Below, one piece after another: positions 53,274 through 63,767 of a DNA stretch of 64,000 nucleotides (position 1 is the stretch's first letter; each line of letters starts with the position of its first letter). The notes under the pieces were generated by a model. It did no database searches and was not told where the DNA came from. It saw only the letters and a list, made by a program, of their open reading frames with translations. The position numbers and the translations under genes were made by a program. The stretch lies in NCBI RefSeq assembly GCF_011326735.1, contig NZ_JAANCN010000015.1, positions 1-64,000 on the forward strand, in the 5' to 3' direction. This DNA comes from Phycicoccus endophyticus (lineage in GTDB: Bacteria; Actinomycetota; Actinomycetes; Actinomycetales; Dermatophilaceae).

Positions 53274-54842
53274 TCAGGAGAACAGCTTCGCTGCCGTCTG
53301 CAGCGTCTGGAACACGCCGTAGGCGAGCAGCACGACCATCACGCCCCACGACAGGTACACGCGCAGCGACCCGCCACGGGCCACGGAGCCCTCGCGCTCT
53401 CCCTCGGCGAAGTCCTGGACGGCCTCGGCCGCCGTCCCCTCCGGCTCGTGGTAGCGGGCGTCGACCGCGCGCACGAGCAGGTTGGCGACGAAGCCGACGG
53501 CCAGCACCCCGACCATGGTGAACAGCGCGGTCCGGTACTCGGCCGCGGTGAGCTCACCGGGCTTGCCGGCCGCGTCGAGGAACCCGTTGATGATCAGTGG
53601 CCCGGCCACACCGGCCGCCGACCAGGCGGTGAGCAGCCGCCCGTGGATCGCGCCGACCTGGAACGTGCCGAACAGGTCGCGCAGGTAGGCCGGCACCGTC
53701 GCGAAGCCACCGCCGTAGAAGCTGATGATGATCGCCGCGACGAGCACGAAGACCGCCGTCGCCGTCGAGCCGGCCAGCGCGAGCACGAGGTAGAGCACGA
53801 TCCCGACACCGAGGTAGACCATGTACATCGGCTTGCGGCCGATCTTGTCCGAGGTCGTGGACCACACGAACCGCCCGGCCATGTTGAACAGCGAGAGCAG
53901 CCCGACGAAGCCTCCGGCTGCCGCGACCGCCACCGACGAGGTCCCGTCCGAGCCGCGGAAGAAGTCCTGGATCATCGGCGCCGCCTGCTCGAGGATGCCG
54001 ATGCCCGCGGTGACGTTGCAGAACAGCACCGTCCACAGCAGCCAGAACTGCGGGGTGCGGATCGCGTTCGCCGCCGAGACGCTGCGGTCGGTGATCAGTG
54101 CGCTCTTCTTCGCCGTCGCCGGGTCGAAGCCGGCCGGTGCCCACCCGGGCGGGGGGACCCGGACGTTCGTGACCCCGATCATCATGATGAGGAAGTAGAT
54201 GACCCCCAGGCTGACGAACAGCATGGTCAGCGCGTGCCCGTTGGCGAGGGAGGTCGACACCGACGGGTCGTAGTCGGTGTCGTAGAAGCGCAGGAGCTGG
54301 CGGGAGAGGGGAGAGGCCACCATCGCCCCGCCGCCGAAGCCCATGATGGCCATGCCGGTGGCGAGACCGGGCCGGTCGGGGAACCACTTGATGAGCGTGG
54401 ACACCGGGGAGATGTACCCGATGCCGAGCCCGATCCCGCCGATGACGCCGTAGCCGAGGTAGACCAGCCACAGCTGGGAGCTGGCCATCCCGGCCGCGCC
54501 GACGAAGAAGCCGAGCGCCCAGGCGCACGCGGCGGCGAACATCGCCTTGCGCGGCCCGACCCGGTCCACCCAGGTGCCGAGGACCGCGGCCGCCAGGCCG
54601 AGCATGACGATCGCGATCGAGAACACGATCCCGACGGCCGTCAGCGACGAGTCGAAGTGGGACACCATCGAGGCCTTGTAGACACTCGTCGCGTAGACCT
54701 GGCCGATGCACAGGTGGATCGCGAGGGCCGCGGGCGGGATGAGCCACCGGTTGTAGTCGTGGGGCGCAACGGTGTGGTGGCGGTCGAGCAGCGAGAGCAG
54801 CCCTCCCGAGGGTGCCCCCTGCTCGTCGGTCGTGGCGGACAT
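53274..54842 (-). CDS. OFA-family MFS transporter (oxalate/formate antiporter-like)
   Basis: The 522-residue product has twelve membrane helices. The family marks are CIGQVYATSVYKASM, DRVGPRKAMF between helices 2 and 3, GGIGLGIGYISPVSTLIKWF and FPDRPGLATGMAIMGFGGGA, all typical of OFA carriers for small carboxylates. The substrate is not inferable. ATG 54842 follows GGAAGGGGAAGG; the frame is open further upstream without coding character. Confidence 0.9.
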   Translation of the reverse strand: MSATTDEQGAPSGGLLSLLDRHHTVAPHDYNRWLIPPAALAIHLCIGQVYATSVYKASMVSHFDSSLTAVGIVFSIAIVMLGLAAAVLGTWVDRVGPRKAMFAAACAWALGFFVGAAGMASSQLWLVYLGYGVIGGIGLGIGYISPVSTLIKWFPDRPGLATGMAIMGFGGGAMVASPLSRQLLRFYDTDYDPSVSTSLANGHALTMLFVSLGVIYFLIMMIGVTNVRVPPPGWAPAGFDPATAKKSALITDRSVSAANAIRTPQFWLLWTVLFCNVTAGIGILEQAAPMIQDFFRGSDGTSSVAVAAAGGFVGLLSLFNMAGRFVWSTTSDKIGRKPMYMVYLGVGIVLYLVLALAGSTATAVFVLVAAIIISFYGGGFATVPAYLRDLFGTFQVGAIHGRLLTAWSAAGVAGPLIINGFLDAAGKPGELTAAEYRTALFTMVGVLAVGFVANLLVRAVDARYHEPEGTAAEAVQDFAEGEREGSVARGGSLRVYLSWGVMVVLLAYGVFQTLQTAAKLFS

Positions 54843-55113
54843 GCCTTCCCCTTCCACTGGTCCCGGCGCACCGTTGCGCCTCGGGTGGCCCGCCGCGCGG
54901 CGAACACCGCGACCGAGACTAGGGACGTTGGCGCCCGCGTGGGGAGGAACGGGCTCACGAAGTGGCCGGAGGGCACGGTCGGCGCCACCACCGGGCCGAG
55001 CTCGGGTCGGCTCCGGTGTGGCGCAGCGTCCCTGTCGGTGCCCGTCCCTACGCTTTCGAGACGAGCCACCGTGGAAGGACGCCCCGCGGTGCCGACGGCG
55101 GAGGAGGTGCGCG
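54843..55113. other. Divergent promoter region, OFA transporter / SprT-like gene
   Basis: No gene, repeat or obvious operator was found. It must hold promoters for both flanking genes. Confidence 0.35.
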
Positions 55114-55803
55114 GTGCAGGTCCAGCAGGCTCTGGCCATGGCGCGGCGGCTCCTGCACGAGCACGGGCTCGAGGAGTGGAGCGTCGTCGTCGACCGCGCC
55201 AAGACGCGTGCCGGGGTGTGCCGTTTCGCCCGGCGGCAGATCGGCATCAGCGGGCCGCTCACGGCGCTGCACTCCGAGGAGGAGGTGCGCGACACCGTCC
55301 TGCACGAGATCGCCCACGCGCTCGTCGGCCCCGCCCACGGTCACGACGCCACCTGGCGGGCGGCCGCCGTGCGCATCGGGTGCACGGGTGAGCGCTGCGT
55401 CCCGAACGACGCACCGCGCGTCCCGGGGGACTGGGTCGGCCGCTGCCCGGCGGGGCACGAGCGGATGCGCCACCGGGCACCCACCCGGCTGATGTCCTGC
55501 GGGCGCTGCTCGCGGGCCTTCGACCCGGCGCACCTGTTCACCTGGACCTACCGGGGCCGGTCGGCACCGCTGCCGGCCTCGTACACCGCAGAGCTCGCCC
55601 AGCTGCGCCCGGCCGTGGCCGCGGTGCGGGCGCAGCCTCCGCGCCTCGGCGAGGCCGTCGAGGTGGCGGCCGGTCCGTGGCAGGGCCGCTCGGGCGAGGT
55701 CGAGCTCATCGGGGCCGTGCGGTGCCAGGTGCGCCTCGGCGACGACCTCGTCAGTGTGCCGCTCGACGCGGTCCGGGTGCTGCGCGCCGGCCGGGTGGCA
55801 TGA
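55114..55803 (+). CDS. SprT-like zinc metalloprotease
   Basis: The 229-residue product has the zincin motif VLHEIAHALVGPAHGHDATW (HExxH then a third His), as in SprT/Spartan-type proteases, then two Cys pairs (CTGERC, MSCGRCSRAF) like a zinc ribbon, and a C-terminal KOW/SH3-like part (VEVAAGPWQGRSGEVELIG). Spartan degrades DNA-crosslinked proteins in eukaryotes; the bacterial role is unclear. GTG 55114 follows GGAGGAGG. Confidence 0.85.
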   Translation: MQVQQALAMARRLLHEHGLEEWSVVVDRAKTRAGVCRFARRQIGISGPLTALHSEEEVRDTVLHEIAHALVGPAHGHDATWRAAAVRIGCTGERCVPNDAPRVPGDWVGRCPAGHERMRHRAPTRLMSCGRCSRAFDPAHLFTWTYRGRSAPLPASYTAELAQLRPAVAAVRAQPPRLGEAVEVAAGPWQGRSGEVELIGAVRCQVRLGDDLVSVPLDAVRVLRAGRVA

Positions 55804-55930
55804 GGTGGCACGCGCGGGGGCAGGCACGGCGCACGCGGTGAGCGGACGGGCGCGAGCGCCGAGGGCCGGTGAGGACCCTCACCGGGGGTGCCCGTGACCG
55901 CACCCGCCCGACCGGCGGACAATGGCTGAC

Positions 55931-56962
55931 GTGAGCGACCACGACAGCGATGCGCCGACGCCCCCGGAGCGCGACATCGACCAGCCGCAGCGGCCCGAGC
56001 CGCTGGAGAGCGCCATGGACGCGCCGGAGCGGCCGGAGCCGGACACCGTCGCGCCCGGCCTCGCCGGCAGCACCCGGGTCGCGGACCCCACGAGCAGCGT
56101 CTTCGCGGACTGGCGGCCACCGCAGCACGGGCTCGAGCGGGCTCTCGTGCTCGCCGGCGGCGGGGCCACGGGCATCGCCTGGGAGGCCGGGATCGTCATC
56201 GGGCTGCGCGACGAAGGCGTCGACGTGCGCACCGCCGACACGATGATCGGCACCTCGGCGGGGTCCATCGTCGCCGCCCACCTGCGGCTGGGCACCGACG
56301 AGGACGGAGCGCTCACCCGCATCCGGGAGGGCGCGCCGCTGTCCAGCTACGGGCGGCTCGGCGCCTCCGACGCCGGGCGCTACGTGCGCTCCCAGCTCAC
56401 CGCGGACCGCCGCGGCGGGCGGTCGGTGGTCTCCCAGGCCGCCCTCGAGGCGTCCACCCCGAGCGAGGAGGAGTGGCTGGAGACCGCCGGGCTCGGGCTG
56501 GTCGGCAAGGAGTGGCCACCGGGCCGGCTGTTCGTCACCGCGGTCGACGCCGAGACCGGCACTTCCGTGGTGTTCGACGGCACCGGCGGGGTCCCGCTCG
56601 AACGCGCCGTCGCCGCCAGCTGCGCGGTCCCCGGCGTCTTCCCCGCCGTCGAGGTCGCCGGGCGGCGGTACGTCGACGGCGGCCTGCGCACCATCGCCAA
56701 CGCCGACCTCGCGGCCGGCCACGCCCGGGTGCTCGTCCTCTCGCCCTACCCCGTCGGCCCGCGGATGCGCGACCTGCCCCGGATGCAGCTGCGTGCCCTG
56801 CGCCCGCACAGCCGCACACACCTCGTCGTGCCGGACGCCAAGGACCTGTGGGCGATGGGCGCCAACCCGCTCGACATGACGCGGGGGGCCGAGACCTTCG
56901 AGTCCGCCCGGGCCCACGGGCGGCGCATCGCGGCCCGGGTCGCCGAGGTCTGGGACGGCTGA
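55931..56962 (+). CDS. Patatin-like phospholipase
   Basis: The 343-residue product has a disordered acidic N-terminus (about 60 residues) and a patatin domain: oxyanion loop LAGGGATGIAW, nucleophile MIGTSAGSIVA, and catalytic Asp in YVDGGLRT. It hydrolyses acyl chains from lipids in the cytosol or at the membrane. GTG 55931 lies seven bases after GACAAT, a good -10, so I prefer it to the overlapping ATG 55922. Confidence 0.85.
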   Translation: MSDHDSDAPTPPERDIDQPQRPEPLESAMDAPERPEPDTVAPGLAGSTRVADPTSSVFADWRPPQHGLERALVLAGGGATGIAWEAGIVIGLRDEGVDVRTADTMIGTSAGSIVAAHLRLGTDEDGALTRIREGAPLSSYGRLGASDAGRYVRSQLTADRRGGRSVVSQAALEASTPSEEEWLETAGLGLVGKEWPPGRLFVTAVDAETGTSVVFDGTGGVPLERAVAASCAVPGVFPAVEVAGRRYVDGGLRTIANADLAAGHARVLVLSPYPVGPRMRDLPRMQLRALRPHSRTHLVVPDAKDLWAMGANPLDMTRGAETFESARAHGRRIAARVAEVWDG

Positions 56963-57084
56963 GCTCCGCGACCGCCGAGGGCAGGGACGGGCGAGGCGTC
57001 CCGGGTGGGCCCTCGGGCGTCCGGCCCCCTCCGCCGCCGGTCCCGGCGGTCGATAGGGTCGCGGCAACGGAAGGAGGCCCACCC

Positions 57085-58302
57085 ATGACGCCTCAGCACG
57101 GCGCCCTCGACACCGGCGGCCACATCGCCCTCACGGAGCACTACGCAGCCCACAACTACCACCCGCTGCCTGTCGTCCTCAGCCACGGCGAGGGCGCCTG
57201 GGTGACCGACGTCGAGGGACGTCGCTACCTGGACTGCCTGGCGGGCTACTCCGCCTTGAACTTCGGGCACGGCCACCCCCGGCTGCTCGCCCGCGCCCAC
57301 GCCCAGCTCGACCGGCTCACCCTGACCAGCCGGGCGTTCCTCAACGACCAGCTCGGCCCGTTCGCGCAGGCCCTCGCCGGGCTGACCGGCACGGACATGG
57401 TGCTGCCGATGAACACCGGCGCCGAGGCCGTCGAGACCGCCATCAAGGTGGCGCGCAAGTGGGGCTACCGCGTCAAGGGCGTCCCCGAGGACGCCGCGAC
57501 CATCGTCGTTATGGAGGGCAACTTCCACGGGCGCACGACGACGATCGTCAGCTTCAGCGACGACAAGGTCGCCCACGACGAGTACGGGCCCTTCACCCCG
57601 GGGTTCCGCACCGTCCGCTACGGCGACGCCGACGCGCTGCGGGCGGCCGTCGACGACACGACGGTCGCCGTGCTCCTCGAGCCGGTGCAGGGGGAGGGCG
57701 GCGTCGTCATCCCCCCGGAGGGCTACCTGCGCGCGGTCCGCGAGATCTGCGACGACGCGGGCGTGCTCATGGTCGCCGACGAGGTGCAGTCCGGTCTGGC
57801 CCGCACCGGGCGCACGTTCGCCTGCGACCACGAGGAGGTCCGGCCGGACGTCTACGTCCTCGGCAAGGCGCTCGGCGGCGGCCTGTACCCGGTCTCGGCG
57901 ATCGCCGCCGACGAGCCCGTGCTCGGCGTCATCACCCCGGGCAGCCACGGCTCGACCTTCGGGGGCAACCCGCTCGCGGCGGCCATCGGCCACGAGGTCG
58001 TCCAGATGCTCGAGGAGGGCGAGTTCCAGGCCCGGGCCACCCGGCTCGGCGCGCAGCTGGCCGACGGCCTGCGCCCGCTCGTCGGCCAGGGGCTCGACGC
58101 CATCCGGGTGCGCGGCCTGTGGGCCGGGCTGGACATCACGGCCGGCGGGCCGACCGGGCGCGAGCTGTCCGAGCGCCTCCTCGAGCGCGGCGTGCTGGCC
58201 AAGGACACCCACGGGTCGACCATCCGGCTCGCACCGCCGCTCGTCGCCACCGAGGGTGAGGTCGACCTCCTCGTCGAGGCGGTCACGGGCGCGCTGGGCT
58301 GA
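57085..58302 (+). CDS. rocD: Ornithine aminotransferase
   Basis: The 405-residue class III aminotransferase fits RocD: HNYHPLPVVLSHGEGAWV, YLDCLAGYSALNFGHGHP, MNTGAEAVETAIKVARKW, PLP-Asp in VADEVQSGLARTGR, and PLP-Lys in LGKALGGGLYPVSA. It converts ornithine to glutamate semialdehyde. GGAAGGAGG precedes ATG 57085. Its 3' end overlaps the convergent hydrolase gene by 20 bases. Confidence 0.93.
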   Translation: MTPQHGALDTGGHIALTEHYAAHNYHPLPVVLSHGEGAWVTDVEGRRYLDCLAGYSALNFGHGHPRLLARAHAQLDRLTLTSRAFLNDQLGPFAQALAGLTGTDMVLPMNTGAEAVETAIKVARKWGYRVKGVPEDAATIVVMEGNFHGRTTTIVSFSDDKVAHDEYGPFTPGFRTVRYGDADALRAAVDDTTVAVLLEPVQGEGGVVIPPEGYLRAVREICDDAGVLMVADEVQSGLARTGRTFACDHEEVRPDVYVLGKALGGGLYPVSAIAADEPVLGVITPGSHGSTFGGNPLAAAIGHEVVQMLEEGEFQARATRLGAQLADGLRPLVGQGLDAIRVRGLWAGLDITAGGPTGRELSERLLERGVLAKDTHGSTIRLAPPLVATEGEVDLLVEAVTGALG

Positions 58303-59185
58303 CGGCCCGGGCCGCGTTGCGGGCGATGGCCTCGGCGATCTCGTCGCGGCGGGCCCGGGGAAGGTCGTGGCCCATGTCCGGGAACATCAGCAGCCGCGAC
58401 CCCGGCACCGCGCGTGCCGTGGCGATGCCGCCGCTCGGCGCGACGAGCCGGTCGGCGAGGCCGTGGACGACGAGCGTGGGTACCTGAACGCTCGCCAGCC
58501 GCTCGGTGCGGTCGGGGCTCTCGAGGATGGCGAGCAGCTGGCGCACGGTGCCGATCGGGCTGACGCTGCGCCGCACGGCCGCGCGGACCATCGTCGTCAT
58601 CTCCTCCTCGTCGAACAGCGGGCCGGCGATCCGTCGCCATCCCTCGACCCCGAGCCGCACGGCCTCCTCCTCGTCGCTCGGGTGACCCTGGGTCAGCGAG
58701 AGCGCCATCGAGGGCAGCAGGGACGGGTGCACGCGGCCGTGCCGCCGGCTGCCCGTCGTCGACATGATCGAGGTCAGGCTGCGGACCCGCTCGGGGTGGT
58801 CCACGGTCAGCTGCTGGGCGATCATCCCGCCCATCGACGCACCGACGACGTGCGCGGTCGCGACGTCCAGGTGGTCCAGGAGGGCACGGGCGTCCTCGGC
58901 CATGTCCGCGAGGAGGTAGTCGGCACCCCCGGTGCCCGGCCGCAGGAAGCTGCGCACGACGGCCGCGCGCGAGGGCGGGGGCGACTCGGTGAAGCTCGAG
59001 AGCCCGATGTCGCGGTTGTCGTGCCGGATCACCCGGAAGCCGCGTTCGACGAGGGCGGCGACGAAGTCGGTGGGCCAGGCGACGAGCTGGGTGCCCAGGC
59101 CCATGACGAGCAGCAGGGGCTCCCCGTCCGGCGGCCCGTCGACCTCGTAGGCGATCTCGACGTGCCCGAGCTGTGCGGTGGCCAT
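58283..59185 (-). CDS. Alpha/beta hydrolase
   Basis: The 300-residue product starts MATAQLGHVEIAYEVDGPP. Nucleophile Ser is in VVGASMGGMIAQ, acid in VHGLADRLVAP and His in MGHDLPRA; the oxyanion strand is LLLVMGLGTQLVAW. This layout is common in lipolytic or aclacinomycin-methylesterase-like hydrolases. A -10-like GAGACT lies seven bases upstream. The substrate is unknown. Confidence 0.88.
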   Translation of the reverse strand: MATAQLGHVEIAYEVDGPPDGEPLLLVMGLGTQLVAWPTDFVAALVERGFRVIRHDNRDIGLSSFTESPPPSRAAVVRSFLRPGTGGADYLLADMAEDARALLDHLDVATAHVVGASMGGMIAQQLTVDHPERVRSLTSIMSTTGSRRHGRVHPSLLPSMALSLTQGHPSDEEEAVRLGVEGWRRIAGPLFDEEEMTTMVRAAVRRSVSPIGTVRQLLAILESPDRTERLASVQVPTLVVHGLADRLVAPSGGIATARAVPGSRLLMFPDMGHDLPRARRDEIAEAIARNAARAVSPARP

Positions 59186-59289
59186 GAGGCCCAGTCTCCC
59201 ACCGGTATCCGCGTGGCCGACCGCGCCGGCCCTTACCGCCGTCGCGGGCCGGCGCCGCCGGGACCGCCTGCACAACTAGCATGTGCGGC

Positions 59290-59652
59290 GTGATCGCAGC
59301 GCTGACGTACGTCGTCGTGGCGGTCTCGGTGACCCTGTGCCTCGCGGCGGTCTGGTACGCAGTCCGCGACCGGCTCATCGACGACCGGCTTCTCGCGGTC
59401 GCCGCCCTCCTCGAGCTCGGCGTCGTCGTGCTCCTCGTGGCCGGGCTGCTCGGGCTCGGCCGCATCGGTGACGCCACCGAGCGGGCGACCTTCGTCGCCT
59501 ACCTCGTCAGCCTGCCGGTCATCCCCGTCGGGACCGCCCTGCTCGCCATCAAGGAGAAGTCCCGGTGGGCGATGGGCTCGATGGCCGTGGGGGCCTTCGC
59601 CGTCGGGGTCATGACCGCCCGTCTCCTCCAGATCTGGATGGCCTATGCCTGA
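59290..59652 (+). CDS. Small integral membrane protein
   Basis: About 120 residues with four membrane helices (LTYVVVAVSVTLCLAAVWYA, LLELGVVVLLVAGLLGL and others) and no soluble domain. GTG 59290, seven bases after -10 TAGCAT, is preferred over ATG 59281, which lies inside that box. It overlaps the next gene by eight bases. Function unknown. Confidence 0.7.
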   Translation: MIAALTYVVVAVSVTLCLAAVWYAVRDRLIDDRLLAVAALLELGVVVLLVAGLLGLGRIGDATERATFVAYLVSLPVIPVGTALLAIKEKSRWAMGSMAVGAFAVGVMTARLLQIWMAYA

Positions 59653-60118
59653 CTCCTCTGTCCGCGACCGCCGTGCCCTCGGTGGCCCCGGCGTCCTCCT
59701 CGTCGTCGTCTACGGGGTGCTCGCCCTCGCCGCCACGGGCCGCTCCGTGCTGCAGATCAGCGAGTACTTCGAGCGGGCGCCACTGGCCTACGTGCTGTCC
59801 GCGGTGGCCGCCGTCGTCTACCTGCTCGCGACGTGGTGCCTCGCCCGCGGCGGGCGGTGGGTGCGGGTGGGCATCGTGGCCTGTGCGGTCGAGCTCGTCG
59901 GGGTGCTCGCCGTCGGCGCCGCGTCCTACGCGCTGCCGTCGGCCTTCCCGGACAAGACCGTGTGGTCCCACTTCGGGCAGGGCTACGGGTTCGTCCCGCT
60001 CGTGCTGCCCGTCCTCGGTCTGCTGTGGTTCCGTCGCGTCGAGCGCGCGGCCGCGGCCGAGGAGACCGCGGCCCGGGGCGCGGGCGTCGGGGACGGCGCC
60101 GCGCCCTCCGGCGGCTGA
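59645..60118 (+). CDS. Small integral membrane protein
   Basis: The 157-residue product has four membrane helices (GVLLVVVYGVLALAATGRSV, YVLSAVAAVVYLLATWCLA and others) and a charged C-terminal tail. Overlap with the upstream membrane gene shows that the two are translated together and may form a complex. Function unknown. Confidence 0.75.
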   Translation: MPDSSVRDRRALGGPGVLLVVVYGVLALAATGRSVLQISEYFERAPLAYVLSAVAAVVYLLATWCLARGGRWVRVGIVACAVELVGVLAVGAASYALPSAFPDKTVWSHFGQGYGFVPLVLPVLGLLWFRRVERAAAAEETAARGAGVGDGAAPSGG

Positions 60119-60136
60119 CCGGGGCGACGACCCCGC

Positions 60137-60165
60137 CCGCGGGAGCCCGAGAGGGGCCCCCGCGG
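60137..60165. terminator. Possible bidirectional terminator
   Basis: An imperfect stem between CCGCGGGAGCCC and GGGGCCCCCGCGG lies between convergent genes. Confidence 0.45.
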
Positions 60166-60170
60166 CCGCG

Positions 60171-60605
60171 TCAGTCCGCCGCGGGCTCGAGCAGCAGCAC
60201 CGGGATGAGCCGGTCGGTCTTCTCCTGGTACTCGGCGTAGGGCGGGTAGGCGGCCACGCACCGCTCCCACCACTGCGCGCGCCCCTCACCGGTGATCTCC
60301 CGGGCCACGGCCGGCCACGACCGGGTGCCGTCCTGGAGGGTGATGTGCGGGTCGGCGAGGAGGTTGCCGTACCAGGCGGGATGCTCGGGGGCCCCGCCCT
60401 TGCTCGCGACCGCCGCGTAGACCCCGTCGTGCTCGACGCGCATCAGCGGCACCTTGCGGGTCGCCCCGGTGCGTCGGCCCCGCATCGTGAGCATGACCAC
60501 GGGGCGGTCCATGACGCTCACCGACCGGGTGTCGCCGGTCTGCTCGATCTTCTCGACCTGCTCGCGGACCCAGTCGGTGGCGGAGGGGAGGTATCTGTCG
60601 CTCAT
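60171..60605 (-). CDS. Deazaflavin (F420)-dependent nitroreductase family protein
   Basis: The 144-residue product has the Ddn/FDOR signatures VVMLTMRGRRTGATRKVPLM, ASKGGAPEHPAWYGNLLADP and YAEYQEKTDR. The family binds F420 and reduces quinones, nitro compounds or fatty acids. It follows the aldo/keto reductase by 12 bases on the same strand, so the two form an operon of reductases. Confidence 0.9.
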   Translation of the reverse strand: MSDRYLPSATDWVREQVEKIEQTGDTRSVSVMDRPVVMLTMRGRRTGATRKVPLMRVEHDGVYAAVASKGGAPEHPAWYGNLLADPHITLQDGTRSWPAVAREITGEGRAQWWERCVAAYPPYAEYQEKTDRLIPVLLLEPAAD

Positions 60606-60617
60606 GACGGGGTCAAC

Positions 60618-61667
60618 TCACTTGTCGCTCGAAGGCTTCCACAGGTTGATGCCGGCCTCGACGGCGTGCTTGTCGATCTGGGCCAGCTCGTCCCTGGAGA
60701 AACGCAGCTTCTTGACGGCGTCGAGGCTGTCGTCGAGCTGCTCTACCGAGCTGGCCCCGACGAGGACGGACGTGACCCGCGGGTCGCGCAGCGCCCAGGC
60801 GAGCGCCATCTGGGCCAGCGACTGTCCGCGCGCCTTCGCCATCCGGTTCAGGGCGCGGATGTGCCGGAGCGCGGAGTCGGTGAGCAGCGAGGGGTCCAGC
60901 GACTTGCCCTGCGAGGCCCGCGAGCCCTCCGGGACGCCCTTGAGGTACTTGTCGGTGAGCATGCCCTGGGCCAGCGGTGAGAACGCGATGCACCCGACCC
61001 CGGTCTCGCCGAGCGCGTCGAGCAGACCCTCGGTCTCGACCCAGCGGTTGAGCATCGAGTACGACGGCTGGTGGATGAGCAGAGGGGTCCCCATCGCGCG
61101 CAGGATCTCCACCGCCTCCCGGGTGCGCTGGGCGGAGTAGGAGGAGATGCCGACGTAGAGCGCCTTGCCGGCGCGCACGAGCGAGTCGAGCGCCCCGAGG
61201 GTCTCCTCGAGGGGCGTGGTCTCGTCGAACCGGTGGCTGTAGAAGATGTCGACGTAGTCCAGCCCCATCCGCTGCAGCGACTGCTCGCAGCTGGCGACGA
61301 TGTACTTGCGCGAGCCGCCGCCCTGGCCGTACGGGCCGGGCCACATGTCGTAGCCGGCCTTGGAGCTGATGACGAGCTCGTCGCGGTAGCGGCGGAAGTC
61401 GCGCGCGAGGATCGTCCCGAAGTTGCGCTCGGCCGAGCCGTAGGGCGGCCCGTAGTTGTTGGCCAGGTCGAAGTGGGTGACGCCGCGGTCGAAGGCGCGG
61501 CGCAGGATGGCCTGCTGGCGCTCCAGCGGGACGTCGTCGCCGAAGTTGTGCCACAGCCCGAGGGACACCGCCGGCAGGTCGAGGCCGGAGGACCCGGTCC
61601 GCCGGTACGGCATGCCGGAGCGGTAGCGGCCCGGGGCCGCCTGGTACTCGTCGACGAGGTAGGTCAT
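60618..61667 (-). CDS. Aldo/keto reductase, YghZ/Gpr-like
   Basis: The 349-residue product matches the YghZ (L-glyceraldehyde 3-phosphate reductase) group: MPYRRTGSSGLDLPAVSLGL, FDLANNYGPPYGSAERNFG, ISSKAGYDMWPGPYG, FYSHRFDETTPLEETLGALD and SPLAQGMLTDKYLKGVP. Catalytic Asp, Tyr, Lys and His are present. ATG 61667 is chosen; ATG 61676 would add three residues. Confidence 0.92.
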   Translation of the reverse strand: MTYLVDEYQAAPGRYRSGMPYRRTGSSGLDLPAVSLGLWHNFGDDVPLERQQAILRRAFDRGVTHFDLANNYGPPYGSAERNFGTILARDFRRYRDELVISSKAGYDMWPGPYGQGGGSRKYIVASCEQSLQRMGLDYVDIFYSHRFDETTPLEETLGALDSLVRAGKALYVGISSYSAQRTREAVEILRAMGTPLLIHQPSYSMLNRWVETEGLLDALGETGVGCIAFSPLAQGMLTDKYLKGVPEGSRASQGKSLDPSLLTDSALRHIRALNRMAKARGQSLAQMALAWALRDPRVTSVLVGASSVEQLDDSLDAVKKLRFSRDELAQIDKHAVEAGINLWKPSSDK

Positions 61668-61809
61668 GGCGCCCATCCTGCCCCCTGCACCCCGCCCGGC
61701 GGGACCGCGGGCCCACGGCCCGTCGGGTGCCCACGGGGGCATGCCCGCGGGATGAGACGAGGCCGCGGCGAGGATGGCTCGCCGCGGGGCCTCGGCGTAG
61801 CCTGCCGGC

Positions 61810-61921
61810 AGGTCATGAGCGCCAGCGCCAAGCCCCGGCTCGCTGGCCGGCAACCCTCCTCCGCGGTGGGGTGCCCCGGGTGAGGACCTGGCGAGCGGCA
61901 CCCGCCGCTCGCAAGCGCGGG
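61810..61921 (+). ncRNA. SAM-IV riboswitch upstream of metY
   Basis: It carries GGTCATGAGCGCCAGCGCC, AAGCCCCGGCTCGCTGGCC, GGCAACCCTCCTCCGCGG, GGGTGCCCCGGGTGAGGACC and the tail CGCAAGCGCGGG, the SAM-IV consensus. It lies 85 bases before the metY start. It is a near copy of the element at 21.7 kb. SAM binding should reduce MetY expression. Confidence 0.93.
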
Positions 61922-62005
61922 AGCACCCCGGTACCCCCGCCGAGCACACGTCCGCGTGCGCCCGGCCCAGCGTCGAGCGCACCAACACAAGTGGGAGCCA
62001 TCGCA

Positions 62006-63373
<1,368 letters not shown>

Positions 63374-63378
63374 CGCCC

Positions 63379-63420
63379 CGCGCCCGCCCCGAGACCGCCG
63401 AGCGGGCCGGGGCGGGCGCG
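63379..63420 (+). terminator. Terminator after metY
   Basis: A perfect 13-bp stem CGCGCCCGCCCCG with its complement and a 16-base loop starts five bases past the stop. Confidence 0.65.
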
Positions 63421-63464
63421 CGGGAGCCTGTGGAAAACCTCGCGGACGGTCCGCCGCGGGCGCC

Positions 63465-63470
63465 TAGCGT
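63465..63470 (+). promoter_or_regulatory. -10 element for the 63477 gene (leaderless)
   Basis: TAGCGT is followed by six bases and ATG 63477. Confidence 0.5.
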
Positions 63471-63476
63471 CGGGGC

Positions 63477-63767
63477 ATGGCGACGTACCGGGTCGATGCC
63501 CAGACGGTCCTCGAGGTGGGGGCCGCCCTCGTCGACCTCGGGGGCGCCCTCGCCTCGATGGGCGACCCGCACGCCGACCGCTGGGCCTTCGGCCCCGGCC
63601 CGGCGGGCGCGGCGGTGGAAGAGCTGCTCGGTGGCTGGCGTCACGCCCGGCTCGGGCTCGCCGAGGCGCTCGCGGTCCTCGGCGAGGCTGCGGCCGAGGC
63701 CGGTGGCGCCTACGTCGACACCGAGGCCGGGCTGGCGCACTCGCTGCACGGAGGGCCCACCGCGTGA
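63477..63767 (+). CDS. Small helical protein, ESX/WXG100-like partner
   Basis: The 96-residue, helical, Ala/Gly-rich product (VLEVGAALVDLGGALASMGD, ending DTEAGLAHSLHGG) has the size and helix-turn-helix hairpin look of EsxA/EspC-type proteins, but the W-X-G is not clear. It overlaps the next gene, which has one. Role inferred from that context only. Confidence 0.55.
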   Translation: MATYRVDAQTVLEVGAALVDLGGALASMGDPHADRWAFGPGPAGAAVEELLGGWRHARLGLAEALAVLGEAAAEAGGAYVDTEAGLAHSLHGGPTA

